Assembly: GCF_039541815.1 (NCBI RefSeq)
Contig: NZ_BAABGY010000014.1
Span: forward strand, 124,001-188,000
Direction: 5' to 3'
Origin: Flavisolibacter amylovorans
Lineage (GTDB): Bacteria > Bacteroidota > Bacteroidia > Chitinophagales > Chitinophagaceae
DNA length: 64,000 bases
This document shows positions 25,675 to 35,191 of the stretch, in pieces. Under the pieces are notes generated by a model. It ran no database searches and was not told the origin of the DNA. It was given only the letters and a program-made list of their open reading frames with translations. Positions within the stretch are counted from its first letter, which is position 1. Each line of letters opens with the position of its first letter. The translations under genes and the position numbers were made by a program.

Positions 25675-26679
25675 ATGTGTTGCAGCCACGATGATTTCGA
25701 CAAGAGGAGCCTGACGGAAAAAGACCTTCACCCTCCATCCGGCAAGCCTTTTTCGCTCGATAGTGTCAAGGGCATGCAGTTTTTCGACCCGCATGTACAC
25801 ATGACCTCCCGCACTACCGACGACTATCAGGCGATGGCCGACGCGGGCGTGGTGGCCATCATTGAACCTGCGTTCTGGGTCGGGCAGCCACGCACCGGTG
25901 TTGCTTCCTTCCAGGATTACTACAGCAGCCTGATCGGCTGGGAGCGTTTCCGCGCTTCGCAGTTCGGCATCAAGCATTACTGCACCATCGGGCTAAATTC
26001 AAGAGAAGCCAATAACGAGGCGCTCGCGGAACAGGTAATGGAGATCCTTCCGCACTTCATCTACAAGGAAGGCGTAGTCGGTATCGGCGAGATCGGCTTT
26101 GACGATCAGACTGCTGCCGAGGAAAAATACTACCGCCTGCAACTGGAGCTGGCGAAAGAAGCAGGCTTGCCCGTGCAGATACATACCCCGCACCGTGACA
26201 AAAAGCACGGCACCACCCGCAGTATGGACATTGCCCTTGAGCATGGACTGGACCCTGCTACCGTGATCGTAGACCACAATAACGAGGAGACCGTAAAAGA
26301 GGTGCTCGACCGCGGCTTCTGGGTCGCCTTCACGATCTATCCCTTCACTAAAATGGGCAATGAACGCATGGTGGAGATCGTAAAGCAATATGGCCCTGAG
26401 CGCATCATGGTCAATTCTGCTGCCGACTGGGGCATCTCCGATCCGCTGGCGGTTCCGAAAACGGCTGCCCTCATGAAGGAGCAGGGTATCAGCGAGGAGG
26501 CCATCCGCCTGGTGACCTACCAGAACGCCATTACCGCCTTCAGCCACAGCGGGCAGATCTACGAAGCGGATTTTTCAGCCATCAAAGACATTGACCAGAG
26601 CCGCAAGTTTGAAGGCAACAGCATTCTTCGGGGCGGACAACAACCAAGGATCGACAAGAACTCATTGATCATACGCTGA
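25675..26679 (+). CDS. eboB: EboB, TatD-family metal-dependent hydrolase
   Basis: A 334-residue TIM-barrel hydrolase. Metal ligands are in FDPHVHMTSRTTDDY (HxH), GEIGFDDQT, VQIHTPH, VDHNNEET and NSAADWG. It should hydrolyse a small metabolite in the ebo pathway; the substrate is unknown. The start is uncertain: ATG at 25675 (MCCSHDDF) or 25774 (MQFFDPHVHM), the latter matching the usual beginning of the family. The stop overlaps the eboC start by one base, so the two are translationally coupled. Confidence 0.92.
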   Translation: MCCSHDDFDKRSLTEKDLHPPSGKPFSLDSVKGMQFFDPHVHMTSRTTDDYQAMADAGVVAIIEPAFWVGQPRTGVASFQDYYSSLIGWERFRASQFGIKHYCTIGLNSREANNEALAEQVMEILPHFIYKEGVVGIGEIGFDDQTAAEEKYYRLQLELAKEAGLPVQIHTPHRDKKHGTTRSMDIALEHGLDPATVIVDHNNEETVKEVLDRGFWVAFTIYPFTKMGNERMVEIVKQYGPERIMVNSAADWGISDPLAVPKTAALMKEQGISEEAIRLVTYQNAITAFSHSGQIYEADFSAIKDIDQSRKFEGNSILRGGQQPRIDKNSLIIR

Positions 26680-27584
26680 TGTCACCGAGACAAGTGAAGG
26701 GATATTTTCGCCTGATGCGCCCGGCCAATATTGTAACGGCGATCTCCGATATACTGGCAGGCGTGGCTATTGCCGGCTATTTCGGCAAGTTGCAGCCCGG
26801 CGGGCTGCAGCTTGCCCCGGTGCTCTTGCTCGCCCTCGCTACCATCGGGCTGTACGGCGGCGGCGTAGTATTCAATGACGTCTTCGATGCAGACCTGGAC
26901 AAAATGGAACGGCCTGAGCGTCCTATTCCAAGCGGACTAATTGCAAGAACGAACGCTGCTATTTTGGGAGGCCTGTTGCTGCTCATGGGAATTGTAGCTG
27001 CTTACTTCGTCCACCGGAGCTTCACGCCCTCAGCCGCTATTGCCGTTGCTATTGCCATTGCGGCGCTGCTGTATGACAAGTGGGGAAAGCATCATTATTT
27101 TTTGGGGCCGCTGAATATGGGATTGTGCCGAGGCTTGAACATATGCCTGGGTATGAGCATACTGCCTGCTGCGTTGGGCACTCATTGGGTCATCGGCATT
27201 ATACCGGTTCTCTACATTGCTGCGATCACCATGATCAGTCGTGGCGAAGTGCATGGGGGGCGCCGCAGCATTCTCAGGACGGCGGGTATTTTCTATGCGC
27301 TGGTCATCGGCAGTATCTTATGGATCGCCTACCGGAACGGAACCTTCCTATTTGCCTTGTTGTTCCTGGCTGTTTTTGCAGCGATGATCTTCTGGCCGTT
27401 GCAAAAAGCAGTGCGTAACCCTGTCGGGCCTTCTATCGGGAAAGCGGTGAAGGCGGGCGTGCTGGCACTGATCCTGATGAATGCAGCCTGGGCGGCAGCC
27501 TTTGGCACCCTCTCGGTTGCGTTAATGATCCTGCTGTTGCTGCCCCTTTCGCTCTGGCTCGCAAAAGCATTTGCCGTAACCTAA
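26679..27584 (+). CDS. eboC: EboC, UbiA-like membrane prenyltransferase
   Basis: A 301-residue integral membrane protein of the UbiA superfamily with about eight helices. The first Asp-rich motif is NDVFDADLDKMERPERPIPSG and the second region holds YDKWGKHHYFLGPLNMGLCRGLN. These coordinate magnesium and an isoprenyl diphosphate in UbiA enzymes. The acceptor is unknown, but in the ebo cluster it is expected to attach a lipid tail to a metabolite so that it can be handled at the membrane. It shares the TGATG junction with eboB, and eboD follows 49 bases later. Confidence 0.94.
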   Translation: MSPRQVKGYFRLMRPANIVTAISDILAGVAIAGYFGKLQPGGLQLAPVLLLALATIGLYGGGVVFNDVFDADLDKMERPERPIPSGLIARTNAAILGGLLLLMGIVAAYFVHRSFTPSAAIAVAIAIAALLYDKWGKHHYFLGPLNMGLCRGLNICLGMSILPAALGTHWVIGIIPVLYIAAITMISRGEVHGGRRSILRTAGIFYALVIGSILWIAYRNGTFLFALLFLAVFAAMIFWPLQKAVRNPVGPSIGKAVKAGVLALILMNAAWAAAFGTLSVALMILLLLPLSLWLAKAFAVT

Positions 27585-27633
27585 TGGTTGGAAAGTAACC
27601 GAATCATAACCGTAAAAACACCAATGTCCTGCT

Positions 27634-28806
27634 ATGGATTTCTTACAACAATCATTTACCGTCCGCTTCCAGTATAGGGTATTTTTTACCAGTCATCTCT
27701 TTGACACTTCCAATCTGCTGCTGAGGGATTTTTTGCAGGAGCAGGCACAGGATGGTGCCATCAAGAAATTACTTTTTGTGATCGATGAGGAGGTGGCCAG
27801 CCATCATCCGCAACTGGAACAGCAGATCGAAGAGTATTGCAGCGCGATGCCTGCTTACGCACTTGCTGCCATTGTCCCGGTAACCGGGGGCGAAGAGGTG
27901 AAGAACAGTGACGCGGATTTTCAGACGCTGCTGGATGCCATCAACAAGTGTGGCATCGACCGGCACTCCTATGTAGTGGCTATTGGCGGTGGCTCCGTGC
28001 TGGATATGGCGGGATACGCAAGTGCCGTTGCGCACCGGGGCGTTCGCCACATCCGTATTCCTACGACCGTGCTCTCACAAAACGACAGCGGTGTCGGCGT
28101 CAAGAACAGCATGAACTATTTCGGGAAAAAGAATTTCCTGGGCACGTTCGCGCCGCCCGTGGCTGTATTCAACGATACTCATTTCCTGACCACTTTGAGT
28201 GAGCGCGACTGGCGTTCGGGAATTTCCGAAGCGGTGAAAGTGGCGCTGATCAAGGACGCGGCCTTCTTTCGCTGGCTCGAGGAAAATGCTGCGGCCATGA
28301 TGGCCCGGGATATGGACGCCATGCACTACCACATCAAACGCTGCGCGGAATTGCATCTGCAGCACATTGCCTCAGGCGACCCGTTTGAGATGGGCTCCGC
28401 CCGCCCGCTGGATTTCGGCCACTGGAGCGCGCACAAGCTCGAGCAGCTTACGGATTTCTCCGTACGGCATGGCGAAGCCGTGGCGCTGGGCATCGCGCTG
28501 GACAGCACCTATTCCTACCTGTCGGGGAAATTAGATGAACCATCGCTGCGCCGCATCCTTTCTCTTCTGGAAGCTCTGGGCTTTGAGCTGATGCACCCGT
28601 TGCTCGAAGTAGCCGATGCGCAGAACGCCTTGCTTCAGGGGCTCACCGAGTTCCGCGAGCACCTTGGCGGCAGGCTAACCGTAACCCTGCTAAAAGAGAT
28701 CGGCGTGGGAGACGAAGTGCACCAGATGGAGCCACGCATGATCATCAGGGCAAGCAGGTGGCTGCAGGAATACTGCCTGAAAGAACAAAAGAAGGATACA
28801 CGATGA
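27634..28806 (+). CDS. eboD: EboD, 3-dehydroquinate synthase-like sugar phosphate cyclase
   Basis: A 390-residue cyclase of the dehydroquinate synthase superfamily. NAD-binding is shown by GGGSVLDMAGYASA, substrate and metal binding by PTTVLSQNDSGVGVKNSMN, SGISEAVKVALIKD, DFGHWSAHKLEQLT and RHGEAVALGIA. It probably converts a sugar phosphate to a cyclitol rather than making shikimate-pathway dehydroquinate, as in other ebo clusters. The ATGA overlap with eboE (28803-28806) makes them translationally coupled. The exact substrate is not known. Confidence 0.94.
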   Translation: MDFLQQSFTVRFQYRVFFTSHLFDTSNLLLRDFLQEQAQDGAIKKLLFVIDEEVASHHPQLEQQIEEYCSAMPAYALAAIVPVTGGEEVKNSDADFQTLLDAINKCGIDRHSYVVAIGGGSVLDMAGYASAVAHRGVRHIRIPTTVLSQNDSGVGVKNSMNYFGKKNFLGTFAPPVAVFNDTHFLTTLSERDWRSGISEAVKVALIKDAAFFRWLEENAAAMMARDMDAMHYHIKRCAELHLQHIASGDPFEMGSARPLDFGHWSAHKLEQLTDFSVRHGEAVALGIALDSTYSYLSGKLDEPSLRRILSLLEALGFELMHPLLEVADAQNALLQGLTEFREHLGGRLTVTLLKEIGVGDEVHQMEPRMIIRASRWLQEYCLKEQKKDTR

Positions 28807-30023
28807 AAACGGCGCAAGGACACCTTACGTACTGCACCAACATACACGCCGGCGAAAGCTGGGGCGATCATTTCGCCGCCTTGAAGCAACATCTCCCGGA
28901 AATAAAAAAGGCGGTTTGCCCGGACAAGTCCTTTGGTGTGGGCTTACGCTTATCGAATGTGGCCAGCATCGAGCTGGAAAAAGAAGAAAAGCTGGAAGAA
29001 TTCCAGGGATGGCTTCAGGTGCACGACTGCTACGTCTTTACGATGAATGGCTTTCCCTACGGCGGCTTTCACCATGAAGTGGTGAAAGATGGGGTGCATG
29101 CGCCTGATTGGACAACCGGCGACAGGGTTGTCTATACGATTCGCCTCGCCAGGATTCTGGCAGCCCTGTTGCCACAGGGCATGGAGGGCGGCATTTCAAC
29201 CTCTCCGCTCAGCTACCGGCATTGGCACCCAACGGACGCTGAAAAGCAGCTCGCCTTTGAGCGGGCCACCGACAACCTCTTGGAGGTAGTAAAAAGCCTC
29301 GTACAACTAAAAGAACAGACCGGCAAAGTCATTCATATTGATCTCGAGCCGGAGCCGGACGGCCTGCTGGAATGCGGAGCAGAGTTTTTAGAATGGTACT
29401 GGCAATACCTCTTGCCCCGGGGGGGCTGTTTCCTGATGGAGCAGTTTCGTTGCAGCAAGACAGAAGCTGAAAGGATGCTCAGGGAGCATGTGCAGCTTTG
29501 CTATGATATCTGCCATTTCGCCATAGAGTATGAGAACCACGAGGCCATCGTGCAACAGTTGCAGCAACAAGGAATCCGCATTGGTAAGATCCAGATCAGT
29601 GCGGCACTGAAGGCTGCCCTGAACGGAGATGCGCAGGAAAGAGCGGCGGTGATCGATGCCTTCCGGCAGTTCAATGAGCCGGTGTACCTGCACCAGTTAG
29701 TGGCCCGGACAAAGGACGGTGCCTTGAAACGCTATGCCGACCTGCCGGATGCATTGAAAGAAGCCGGGGATAGCTCTGTCTGCGAATGGCGGGCCCACTA
29801 TCATGTACCACTGTTTGTAGAAGGTTTTGGCGTGCTGAAGGCAACGCGAGCCGATATCGAGGAAGTGCTCGGACTACAACAGAGGAAACCGTTCACCGCC
29901 CATTTGGAAATCGAGACCTATACCTGGGAAGTGCTGCCGGAGGAACTCAAGCTGCCACTCCAGCAATCCATTTCCCGGGAGCTCGATTGGGTCCTGCAAA
30001 CACTTAACAGAAGTAATCACTAA
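28803..30023 (+). CDS. eboE: EboE, TIM-barrel sugar isomerase/epimerase-like protein
   Basis: A 406-residue protein of the EboE family (xylose-isomerase-like TIM barrel). Characteristic phrases are LTYCTNIHAGESWGDHFAAL (near residue 10), GVGLRLSN, FTMNGFPYGGFH, VIHIDLEPEPDGLLE, CYDICHFAIEYE and KIQISAALKA. The IHIDLEPEPD and DICHFA motifs hold likely metal-binding residues. ATG at 28803 overlaps the eboD stop and fits the family start. It is followed by eboF after 12 bases. Confidence 0.92.
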   Translation: MKTAQGHLTYCTNIHAGESWGDHFAALKQHLPEIKKAVCPDKSFGVGLRLSNVASIELEKEEKLEEFQGWLQVHDCYVFTMNGFPYGGFHHEVVKDGVHAPDWTTGDRVVYTIRLARILAALLPQGMEGGISTSPLSYRHWHPTDAEKQLAFERATDNLLEVVKSLVQLKEQTGKVIHIDLEPEPDGLLECGAEFLEWYWQYLLPRGGCFLMEQFRCSKTEAERMLREHVQLCYDICHFAIEYENHEAIVQQLQQQGIRIGKIQISAALKAALNGDAQERAAVIDAFRQFNEPVYLHQLVARTKDGALKRYADLPDALKEAGDSSVCEWRAHYHVPLFVEGFGVLKATRADIEEVLGLQQRKPFTAHLEIETYTWEVLPEELKLPLQQSISRELDWVLQTLNRSNH

Positions 30024-30035
30024 GTACGATACAAC

Positions 30036-31391
30036 ATGCGAAAAACCGTTGTCATCAACATCGTTGGATTATCCTCTTCGCTGATTGGTGAACATACCCC
30101 CTTTTTGAAGAAATATATTTCCGGCGCCCACCTTCATACCATCCGGCCACTGCTACCCGGCGTTACTACGTCCGTACAATCAACCTATCTTACCGGGAAG
30201 TATCCCGCCCAACACGGAATCGTAGGCAACGGGTGGTATGACCGCACCGATTGCGAGGTCAAGTTCTGGAAGCAGTCCAATAAGTTGGTGCAGGCAGAAA
30301 AGATCTGGGAGCGGGCGAAAAAAGAAGACCCTTCGTTTACCTGCGCCAATATGTTCTGGTGGTACAACATGTATTCATCGGCGGACTATTCGGTAACGCC
30401 CCGTCCGAACTACCTGGCGGACGGCAGAAAGATACCCGATTGTTACTCCCAGCCGGCCGGCCTGCGGGATGAATTGCAACAGGAACTCGGTCAATTCCCG
30501 CTCTTCAAATTCTGGGGACCTGCTACCGACATCAGCTCCACGCAATGGATCGCAGACGCTTCTGTATATACCGATAAAAAGTATGATCCTACCCTCACGC
30601 TGATCTACCTGCCGCACCTGGATTATGGTCTGCAGAAATGGGGGCAGAATCTCGAAAAGATCAGCGGCGACTTGAAGGAGGTCGACAAGGTGGTGGAAGG
30701 GCTGGTTGGTCATTATTCAGCTAATGGAGCACGTATCGTTATTTTATCCGAATACGGCATCACGAATGTCAGCCGGCCTGTCCATATCAATCGGGCACTC
30801 AGGGAACGGGGATTACTAGCCGTCCGCCTAGAGCGGGGCCTTGAGTTGCTGGATGCAGGTGCGTCGCAAGCCTTTGCAGTTGCCGACCACCAGGTGGCCC
30901 ATGTCTACGTCAACGATCCAGCCGCAATGGGCCAGGTGCGCGAGATCGTAGAGAGCCTCAAGGGTGTGGAGCTGGTGTTGGATCGGGCTGCACAGGAAGA
31001 CCATAAGATTCACCATGAGCGTGCCGGGGATTTCGTGGTCATGGCGGACGAACAGAGTTGGTTCACTTACTATTTCTGGCTGGATGACGCAAAAGCACCT
31101 GACTATGCCCGCGTGGTGGACATTCATAAAAAGCCCGGTTATGATCCGGTGGAGTTGTTCATGACATCGAAGGCAAGAGCCGCGTATAAGTTGCTCCGGA
31201 AAAAAGCGGGCCTCCGCTATGTGATGGATGTGATTCCGCTCGATGCCACTTTGATAAAAGGCTCGCATGGACGGCTGGTAACGGAACGCGCCTACCAACC
31301 GGTGCTGATCACAAAAGACGCCTGGCGCAGTAAAGAGCTTACAGCTCCTGATGTGTACCATATAATCTGGCAACAACTCACACGCGAATAA
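30036..31391 (+). CDS. eboF: EboF, alkaline-phosphatase-superfamily phosphodiesterase
   Basis: A 451-residue enzyme of the alkaline phosphatase superfamily, nucleotide pyrophosphatase/phosphodiesterase group. The metal-coordinated nucleophile region is PGVTTSVQSTYLTGKYPAQHG, and zinc ligands are in LPHLDYGLQKW, SEYGITNVSRPVHIN and KGSHGRLV. It probably removes phosphate or a nucleotide from the ebo metabolite. It completes the full eboA-F set in the standard order on one strand. No terminator was recognised in the 88 bases that follow. Confidence 0.93.
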   Translation: MRKTVVINIVGLSSSLIGEHTPFLKKYISGAHLHTIRPLLPGVTTSVQSTYLTGKYPAQHGIVGNGWYDRTDCEVKFWKQSNKLVQAEKIWERAKKEDPSFTCANMFWWYNMYSSADYSVTPRPNYLADGRKIPDCYSQPAGLRDELQQELGQFPLFKFWGPATDISSTQWIADASVYTDKKYDPTLTLIYLPHLDYGLQKWGQNLEKISGDLKEVDKVVEGLVGHYSANGARIVILSEYGITNVSRPVHINRALRERGLLAVRLERGLELLDAGASQAFAVADHQVAHVYVNDPAAMGQVREIVESLKGVELVLDRAAQEDHKIHHERAGDFVVMADEQSWFTYYFWLDDAKAPDYARVVDIHKKPGYDPVELFMTSKARAAYKLLRKKAGLRYVMDVIPLDATLIKGSHGRLVTERAYQPVLITKDAWRSKELTAPDVYHIIWQQLTRE

Positions 31392-31479
31392 TTCAGTCGC
31401 ATGGCATAGCTATTTCAAAGGTAATTTACCCCTTCCGTACACCGGGATAATAATATTCTTCACGCTATCGTGTTCAACT

Positions 31480-31848
31480 ATGCTGCTCTCCATCATAAAT
31501 ATTGTTTTCTTTCTCGCCTTCGTACTTTTTGCCTATTTCAATTTTAATGACAGCGATGCCTGGCTTTGGGTGAGCATCTATATGGCGGCCGCAATCTGTT
31601 GTGCACTGGCCGTCTTTTCTGTTTTTCTTCCCCGCATCTACATGGCACTGGGCGCCTTCTATTTGGCCCACGCCTTTGTTTTGTTCTTCGCTAAAGATGG
31701 CGTCCGCGACTGGGTCGTTAAATACAGAAGTCCCAGCATTACCGAAAGCATGAAAGCGACCAAACCTTACATAGAAAAAACAAGAGAATTCTTCGGACTG
31801 CTGATCATTACCGCGGCGCTTTTGATAAACTACTTGTCAAGCAAGTAA
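31480..31848 (+). CDS. TMEM220-like small membrane protein
   Basis: A 122-residue integral membrane protein with four predicted helices: IINIVFFLAFVLFAYFNFND, IYMAAAICCALAVFSVFL, ALGAFYLAHAFVLFF and FFGLLIITAALLINYL. The NDSDAW phrase after helix 1 is typical of the TMEM220 family. The function is unknown. It lies after the ebo cluster on the same strand, but an 88-base gap suggests it is separate. Confidence 0.8.
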   Translation: MLLSIINIVFFLAFVLFAYFNFNDSDAWLWVSIYMAAAICCALAVFSVFLPRIYMALGAFYLAHAFVLFFAKDGVRDWVVKYRSPSITESMKATKPYIEKTREFFGLLIITAALLINYLSSK

Positions 31849-32275
31849 GCAACTCAACGCAATTTCAGGAAAAAACCAAGAGTTGACTCCGAATCTCTAC
31901 TCGAGTTGCACGGTCATCAAATCTAACGCAACATAGTCAAACTGTAACATCGTCAAGGATTGCCTACGGAATGCTATGGCGGACGACGATAACGCAAGCC
32001 TGCAATCTTGTAGCATTAGCAAAAAAGTTACTGCTAACAATGGCGGATACAGCTAACTCGAGAAAGCATTTGGCTCTCTGGGGGCTGGCACTATAAGGTA
32101 GAACTACGGCCACATTCAGCCTTTCACCTCCCCAATGGCAATACAAAATATTCGTTACCTGGTCGCAAAAAGATCGAAAGCTTACTGCCGAAGTGTTATT
32201 GGACAGCTGCGGCAAGCAGGCAACCTCACTCATTTTTCAAGAGAGGGCCTATATATGCGAAAACCAAAACTTTTA
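31849..32275. other. 427-base intergenic region without a recognised gene
   Basis: It lies between the converging TMEM220-like gene and the porin gene. A minus-strand frame at 31964-32233 encodes no recognisable domain, lacks a promoter box and has a composition unlike the neighbours, so it is treated as chance. No RNA gene, repeat or promoter box was seen. Confidence 0.6.
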
Positions 32276-32294
32276 GAAAAAGCCTTCAAAGGCT
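32276..32294 (-). terminator. Terminator after the porin gene
   Basis: AGCCTT (32281-32286) and AAGGCT (32289-32294) with GAAAAA on the left, which gives TTTTTC after the hairpin on the minus strand. The arms are short, so strength is moderate. Confidence 0.55.
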
Positions 32295-32306
32295 CACAGT
32301 GCTAGA

Positions 32307-33530
32307 TTAGAAATAACTCGAGAAGCCAAACTGGAATGCGGCGAGTCGGGACGGCGGATTGCCAAAGAGGTCTCGTTGCCACTGGTACCTATAGTTAAAC
32401 CGGAGAACCGTTTGAGCTGACGGACGCCAGGATAGAGCCGGAACCAGAGAAAAAAGATGATCGCTGATCATACTCCCGCTTGCACCAAAACGTCCCCTGT
32501 TCCAATCGACATATTCAATCCGCAAGGCCGCATTCAATACGGCGTTGTCAAATCCGAACATACTCCGTTTCCACACCGGCTGCACGATGTCTAAAAACCC
32601 GCCCTGCTGCTTTCTGCCGAACTGTTCGGTATAGTCGGCCGGCAGGTCAACTTTCACCCATGCCCATTCACCCGTAAGCGCTGTTCCCGAACGCAGCGTG
32701 CTATTGAAGTCGACCGCCCATACGCTGACGGTGCGCTTCCTGTCGATCTTTAACCCGTCTACTTCAAACTTATTGTAGGCGCCGCTCATATACGAAACGC
32801 CCAGTTCGCCGACCTTTCGATGCCGAAGTGCTGTTTTCCCGGTAAAGAGCATGCTGCCACTGAAATTCTCCTCAAACCGATCAGGGTCTTCTTTGGTGGC
32901 AGGCAGGTAGGTCCGCCCCTCTGTATTGTCCACAATTCGTTCGTTGAAGCCATTGGTCAGGTAAGCTTCGTACCCGTAAACCCAATCACCGGCATACTTC
33001 TTTCCGTAAACGCCAAAGCCAACATTCGAAAAGGTTGCCGGCAGCATCCGGGTAGCCGAAAGCGGCCTGTCAACAAACTCCCATTTAGGGCCGTCATGAT
33101 TCTGATTGAAAGCTCCGATCGGGTTGAGCACAATCCCCCCACGGAGGTTGAACAAGGGATTGAACTCAAAGTCGACCGACGCAAATTCCACGCTGATCTC
33201 TTTGGCGCCATCTTCAAATTCAATCTCGCTCAGAAACCGGATCCGCTTCGAGATCGACGATGACACAAAAAGGGTCAACCGGCGAAACTGGAACTGGTGC
33301 CGGTCGGATACGCCATCCTGTCCTACGTATTGATAATTTGCTTCCACATATCCTCCCAGCGCAACAGGCAACTTACCGAACTGGCTGAAAGGCCGGCTAT
33401 AAACCGCATCCATGTTCAGCCGCGCCCCTCCGGAGTCCTGCTCCGGCCGGCGGAGAAGTACCGGATCGATCTGCGCAAACGCCGGAACCGACGCACCCAC
33501 TGCCAGGGCAAAAATCAAAAGTGGTTTCAT
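32307..33530 (-). CDS. Phosphate-selective porin O/P-like outer-membrane porin
   Basis: A 407-residue outer-membrane beta-barrel with signal peptide (MKPLLIFALAVGASVPAFAQ) and C-terminal aromatic QFGFSSYF. It matches the porin O/P family: LGGYVEANYQYVG, FVSSSISKRIRFLSEIEFEDG, LRGGIVLNPIGAFNQNHDG and FRYNYRYQW-like RFNYRYQWQRDLFG. Such porins pass anions or small solutes. The gene overlaps the Rieske gene by four bases, placing it last in an operon with a dihaem oxidoreductase. Sequence-related debris lies at 24479-24694. The solute is unknown; metal regulation through the divergent DtxR-family gene is likely. Confidence 0.88.
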   Translation of the reverse strand: MKPLLIFALAVGASVPAFAQIDPVLLRRPEQDSGGARLNMDAVYSRPFSQFGKLPVALGGYVEANYQYVGQDGVSDRHQFQFRRLTLFVSSSISKRIRFLSEIEFEDGAKEISVEFASVDFEFNPLFNLRGGIVLNPIGAFNQNHDGPKWEFVDRPLSATRMLPATFSNVGFGVYGKKYAGDWVYGYEAYLTNGFNERIVDNTEGRTYLPATKEDPDRFEENFSGSMLFTGKTALRHRKVGELGVSYMSGAYNKFEVDGLKIDRKRTVSVWAVDFNSTLRSGTALTGEWAWVKVDLPADYTEQFGRKQQGGFLDIVQPVWKRSMFGFDNAVLNAALRIEYVDWNRGRFGASGSMISDHLFSLVPALSWRPSAQTVLRFNYRYQWQRDLFGNPPSRLAAFQFGFSSYF

Positions 33531-33976
33531 ACTTGCTTTCTGAGGTCAATAAATAAGTTGTTCCCATCGATCCGGACCGGGAAACTGCGAAGACGATCTG
33601 TTGCGGGCCCGGAAGTAGCAATCCCTTGCCTGTCGAATTCGCTGCCATGAGCGGGACACTGCAACACATCTCCCGATGCCTGCAACTCAGCCCCTTGGTG
33701 ACTGCAGCGCATCCAAAGCGCCGAAAACTCTCTGTCATTTATTCGAAACAGGCAGATCGGGTACTGGAGGGCCTCGTTGCGGATGATGATGAAGGAACTG
33801 AATGCTGCCCCTCCCTTCTGGCGAACGAGGAAATCGTCCTTACGCACGGTGACACCATCCTTGCCCAATTCGCCTGAAATATAACGGGTACTCGCACAGC
33901 TGGTGATTAATGTTCCCACCGCCGTCAATGCGAGGCAGGCGCTGCAACCCTGCTTTAGAAAAGTTCTTCTGTCCAT
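33527..33976 (-). CDS. Rieske [2Fe-2S] lipoprotein
   Basis: A 149-residue protein with an N-terminal export signal MDRRTFLKQG (twin-arginine-like RR) ending near TSC, then a Rieske domain with the cluster motifs CSHQGAEL (CxH) and CPAHGSEFD (CxxH). It holds a 2Fe-2S cluster in the periplasm and carries electrons. It lies between a dihaem oxidoreductase and a porin, with overlap of four bases to the porin and a two-base gap to the oxidoreductase, so it is likely the electron partner of the dihaem enzyme. The acceptor is not visible. Confidence 0.9.
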   Translation of the reverse strand: MDRRTFLKQGCSACLALTAVGTLITSCASTRYISGELGKDGVTVRKDDFLVRQKGGAAFSSFIIIRNEALQYPICLFRINDREFSALWMRCSHQGAELQASGDVLQCPAHGSEFDRQGIATSGPATDRLRSFPVRIDGNNLFIDLRKQV

Positions 33977-33978
33977 AA

Positions 33979-35181
33979 TTAAAGCGATTCAAGAAAACGG
34001 ATTAAATTGGCCTTATCGCCGGGGCTTAGCTGCTGGAATGCCGCACGGCTTTGCTGCGCCTCGCCCCCATGAAGCTGAATGGCTTCCTCAATTGACCCGG
34101 CCCGGCCGTCGTGCATCAGAAAGTAGCGCCCTCCTTGTGAATTTTTGGAGAGTCCGAGCCCCCACAATGGTGGGGTTCGCCATTCCGCCGCAAGTGCCGT
34201 GCCCTCGGTATACCCGTCATTCAAAGAAGGTCCCATATCATGGAGCAGCAGGTCGGTATAGGGCTGTATCACCTTGTTGGACAGCGGGGCCACCGGTGAA
34301 TAGCCGGTCCGGAGCTCCGGCACATGACAGGTTCCACATTGCAGGCGCAGGAAGACCTGCCGCCCGGACTGCACAGCCGGATCATTCGCACTACGCTGTA
34401 TCGGTGCTTTCAGTGTCTGCAGGTAAAACACGAGGTTCTGAACGGTTAGATTGCTGACCTCAGGATCTGCCTCCTGACCATTGTAGGTATTTTGGTGCTC
34501 GTACGAGCTATTGACGCCCATATCCTGATTATAGGCATTGACCGTTTGCTGCAACAGGTCATAAACAGCTGCTTTCTTTCCAAACCGGCCAATGTACTTT
34601 CCGTCGCCGCGTGCGATCGTACCAGGCCGAAGCAGACAGTAGCCCGGGACATTTATCCAGTTAGGCCGACCGGAAATACCGTCCCCATCCGCATCATGCT
34701 CGTCTGCGAGCCGAAGCAACGTGGAATCGGGGACGGCCTCCAGAAAACCGAGGCCCGTGTTCGCGGGCGGCATGAAGCGGGAAAAGGCGGCGCCGGCCGG
34801 GATGGTTTCCGCCTGGTAGCCGGAAATCGCGCGGTGTTGTAATTGAGGGCCACCCTGCTGAAGGAACTGGTTGCCCAGGGTATCGGCCTGGCCAAATCGC
34901 GTGAGCATCGTGAAGGGGTGCCCTTTCCCGTCACCGGCATGGCAGGTGGCACAGGACGCGGCCACGAAGATGGGGCCAAGCCCCGTCTCTCTTGTGAATA
35001 CTTCCTCGTTGAAGGCGACATCACCGGCCAGGAATTGGCGCAGTTGCTCCGAGCTCAATCCTGCAACCGGGCCGTCCAGGACCTCATCTTCACCGGGGGC
35101 ACCAGGTAGTAGTTTATTGCAAGAAATATAGAGGGAGAACGTCGCTGCCAAAGCGGCCAGCACCCAGAGCTTCTTTGCCAT
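33979..35181 (-). CDS. Dihaem oxidoreductase (DUF1111) lipoprotein
   Basis: A 400-residue lipoprotein (YISC, Cys about 21) with two CxxCH motifs: CATCH (about 77-81) and CGTCH (about 280). The family is the dihaem thiol-oxidoreductase-like group (DUF1111), shown by FNEEVFTRETGLGPIFVAASC, LLLHDMGPSLNDG, EWRTPPLWGLGLS and LMHDGRAGSIEEAIQLHGGEA. In other bacteria this enzyme accompanies iron-regulated uptake genes. It is the first gene of an operon with Rieske and porin genes, divergent from a DtxR-family regulator with ATTTGG/CCAAAT sites between. Iron or manganese control is inferred. Confidence 0.9.
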   Translation of the reverse strand: MAKKLWVLAALAATFSLYISCNKLLPGAPGEDEVLDGPVAGLSSEQLRQFLAGDVAFNEEVFTRETGLGPIFVAASCATCHAGDGKGHPFTMLTRFGQADTLGNQFLQQGGPQLQHRAISGYQAETIPAGAAFSRFMPPANTGLGFLEAVPDSTLLRLADEHDADGDGISGRPNWINVPGYCLLRPGTIARGDGKYIGRFGKKAAVYDLLQQTVNAYNQDMGVNSSYEHQNTYNGQEADPEVSNLTVQNLVFYLQTLKAPIQRSANDPAVQSGRQVFLRLQCGTCHVPELRTGYSPVAPLSNKVIQPYTDLLLHDMGPSLNDGYTEGTALAAEWRTPPLWGLGLSKNSQGGRYFLMHDGRAGSIEEAIQLHGGEAQQSRAAFQQLSPGDKANLIRFLESL

Positions 35182-35191
35182 GCCTCAATTA

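Noticed and set aside
31964..32233. 90-codon minus-strand ORF in the intergenic region
   Set aside because: No domain, no promoter box and no signal peptide; composition unlike the neighbours.
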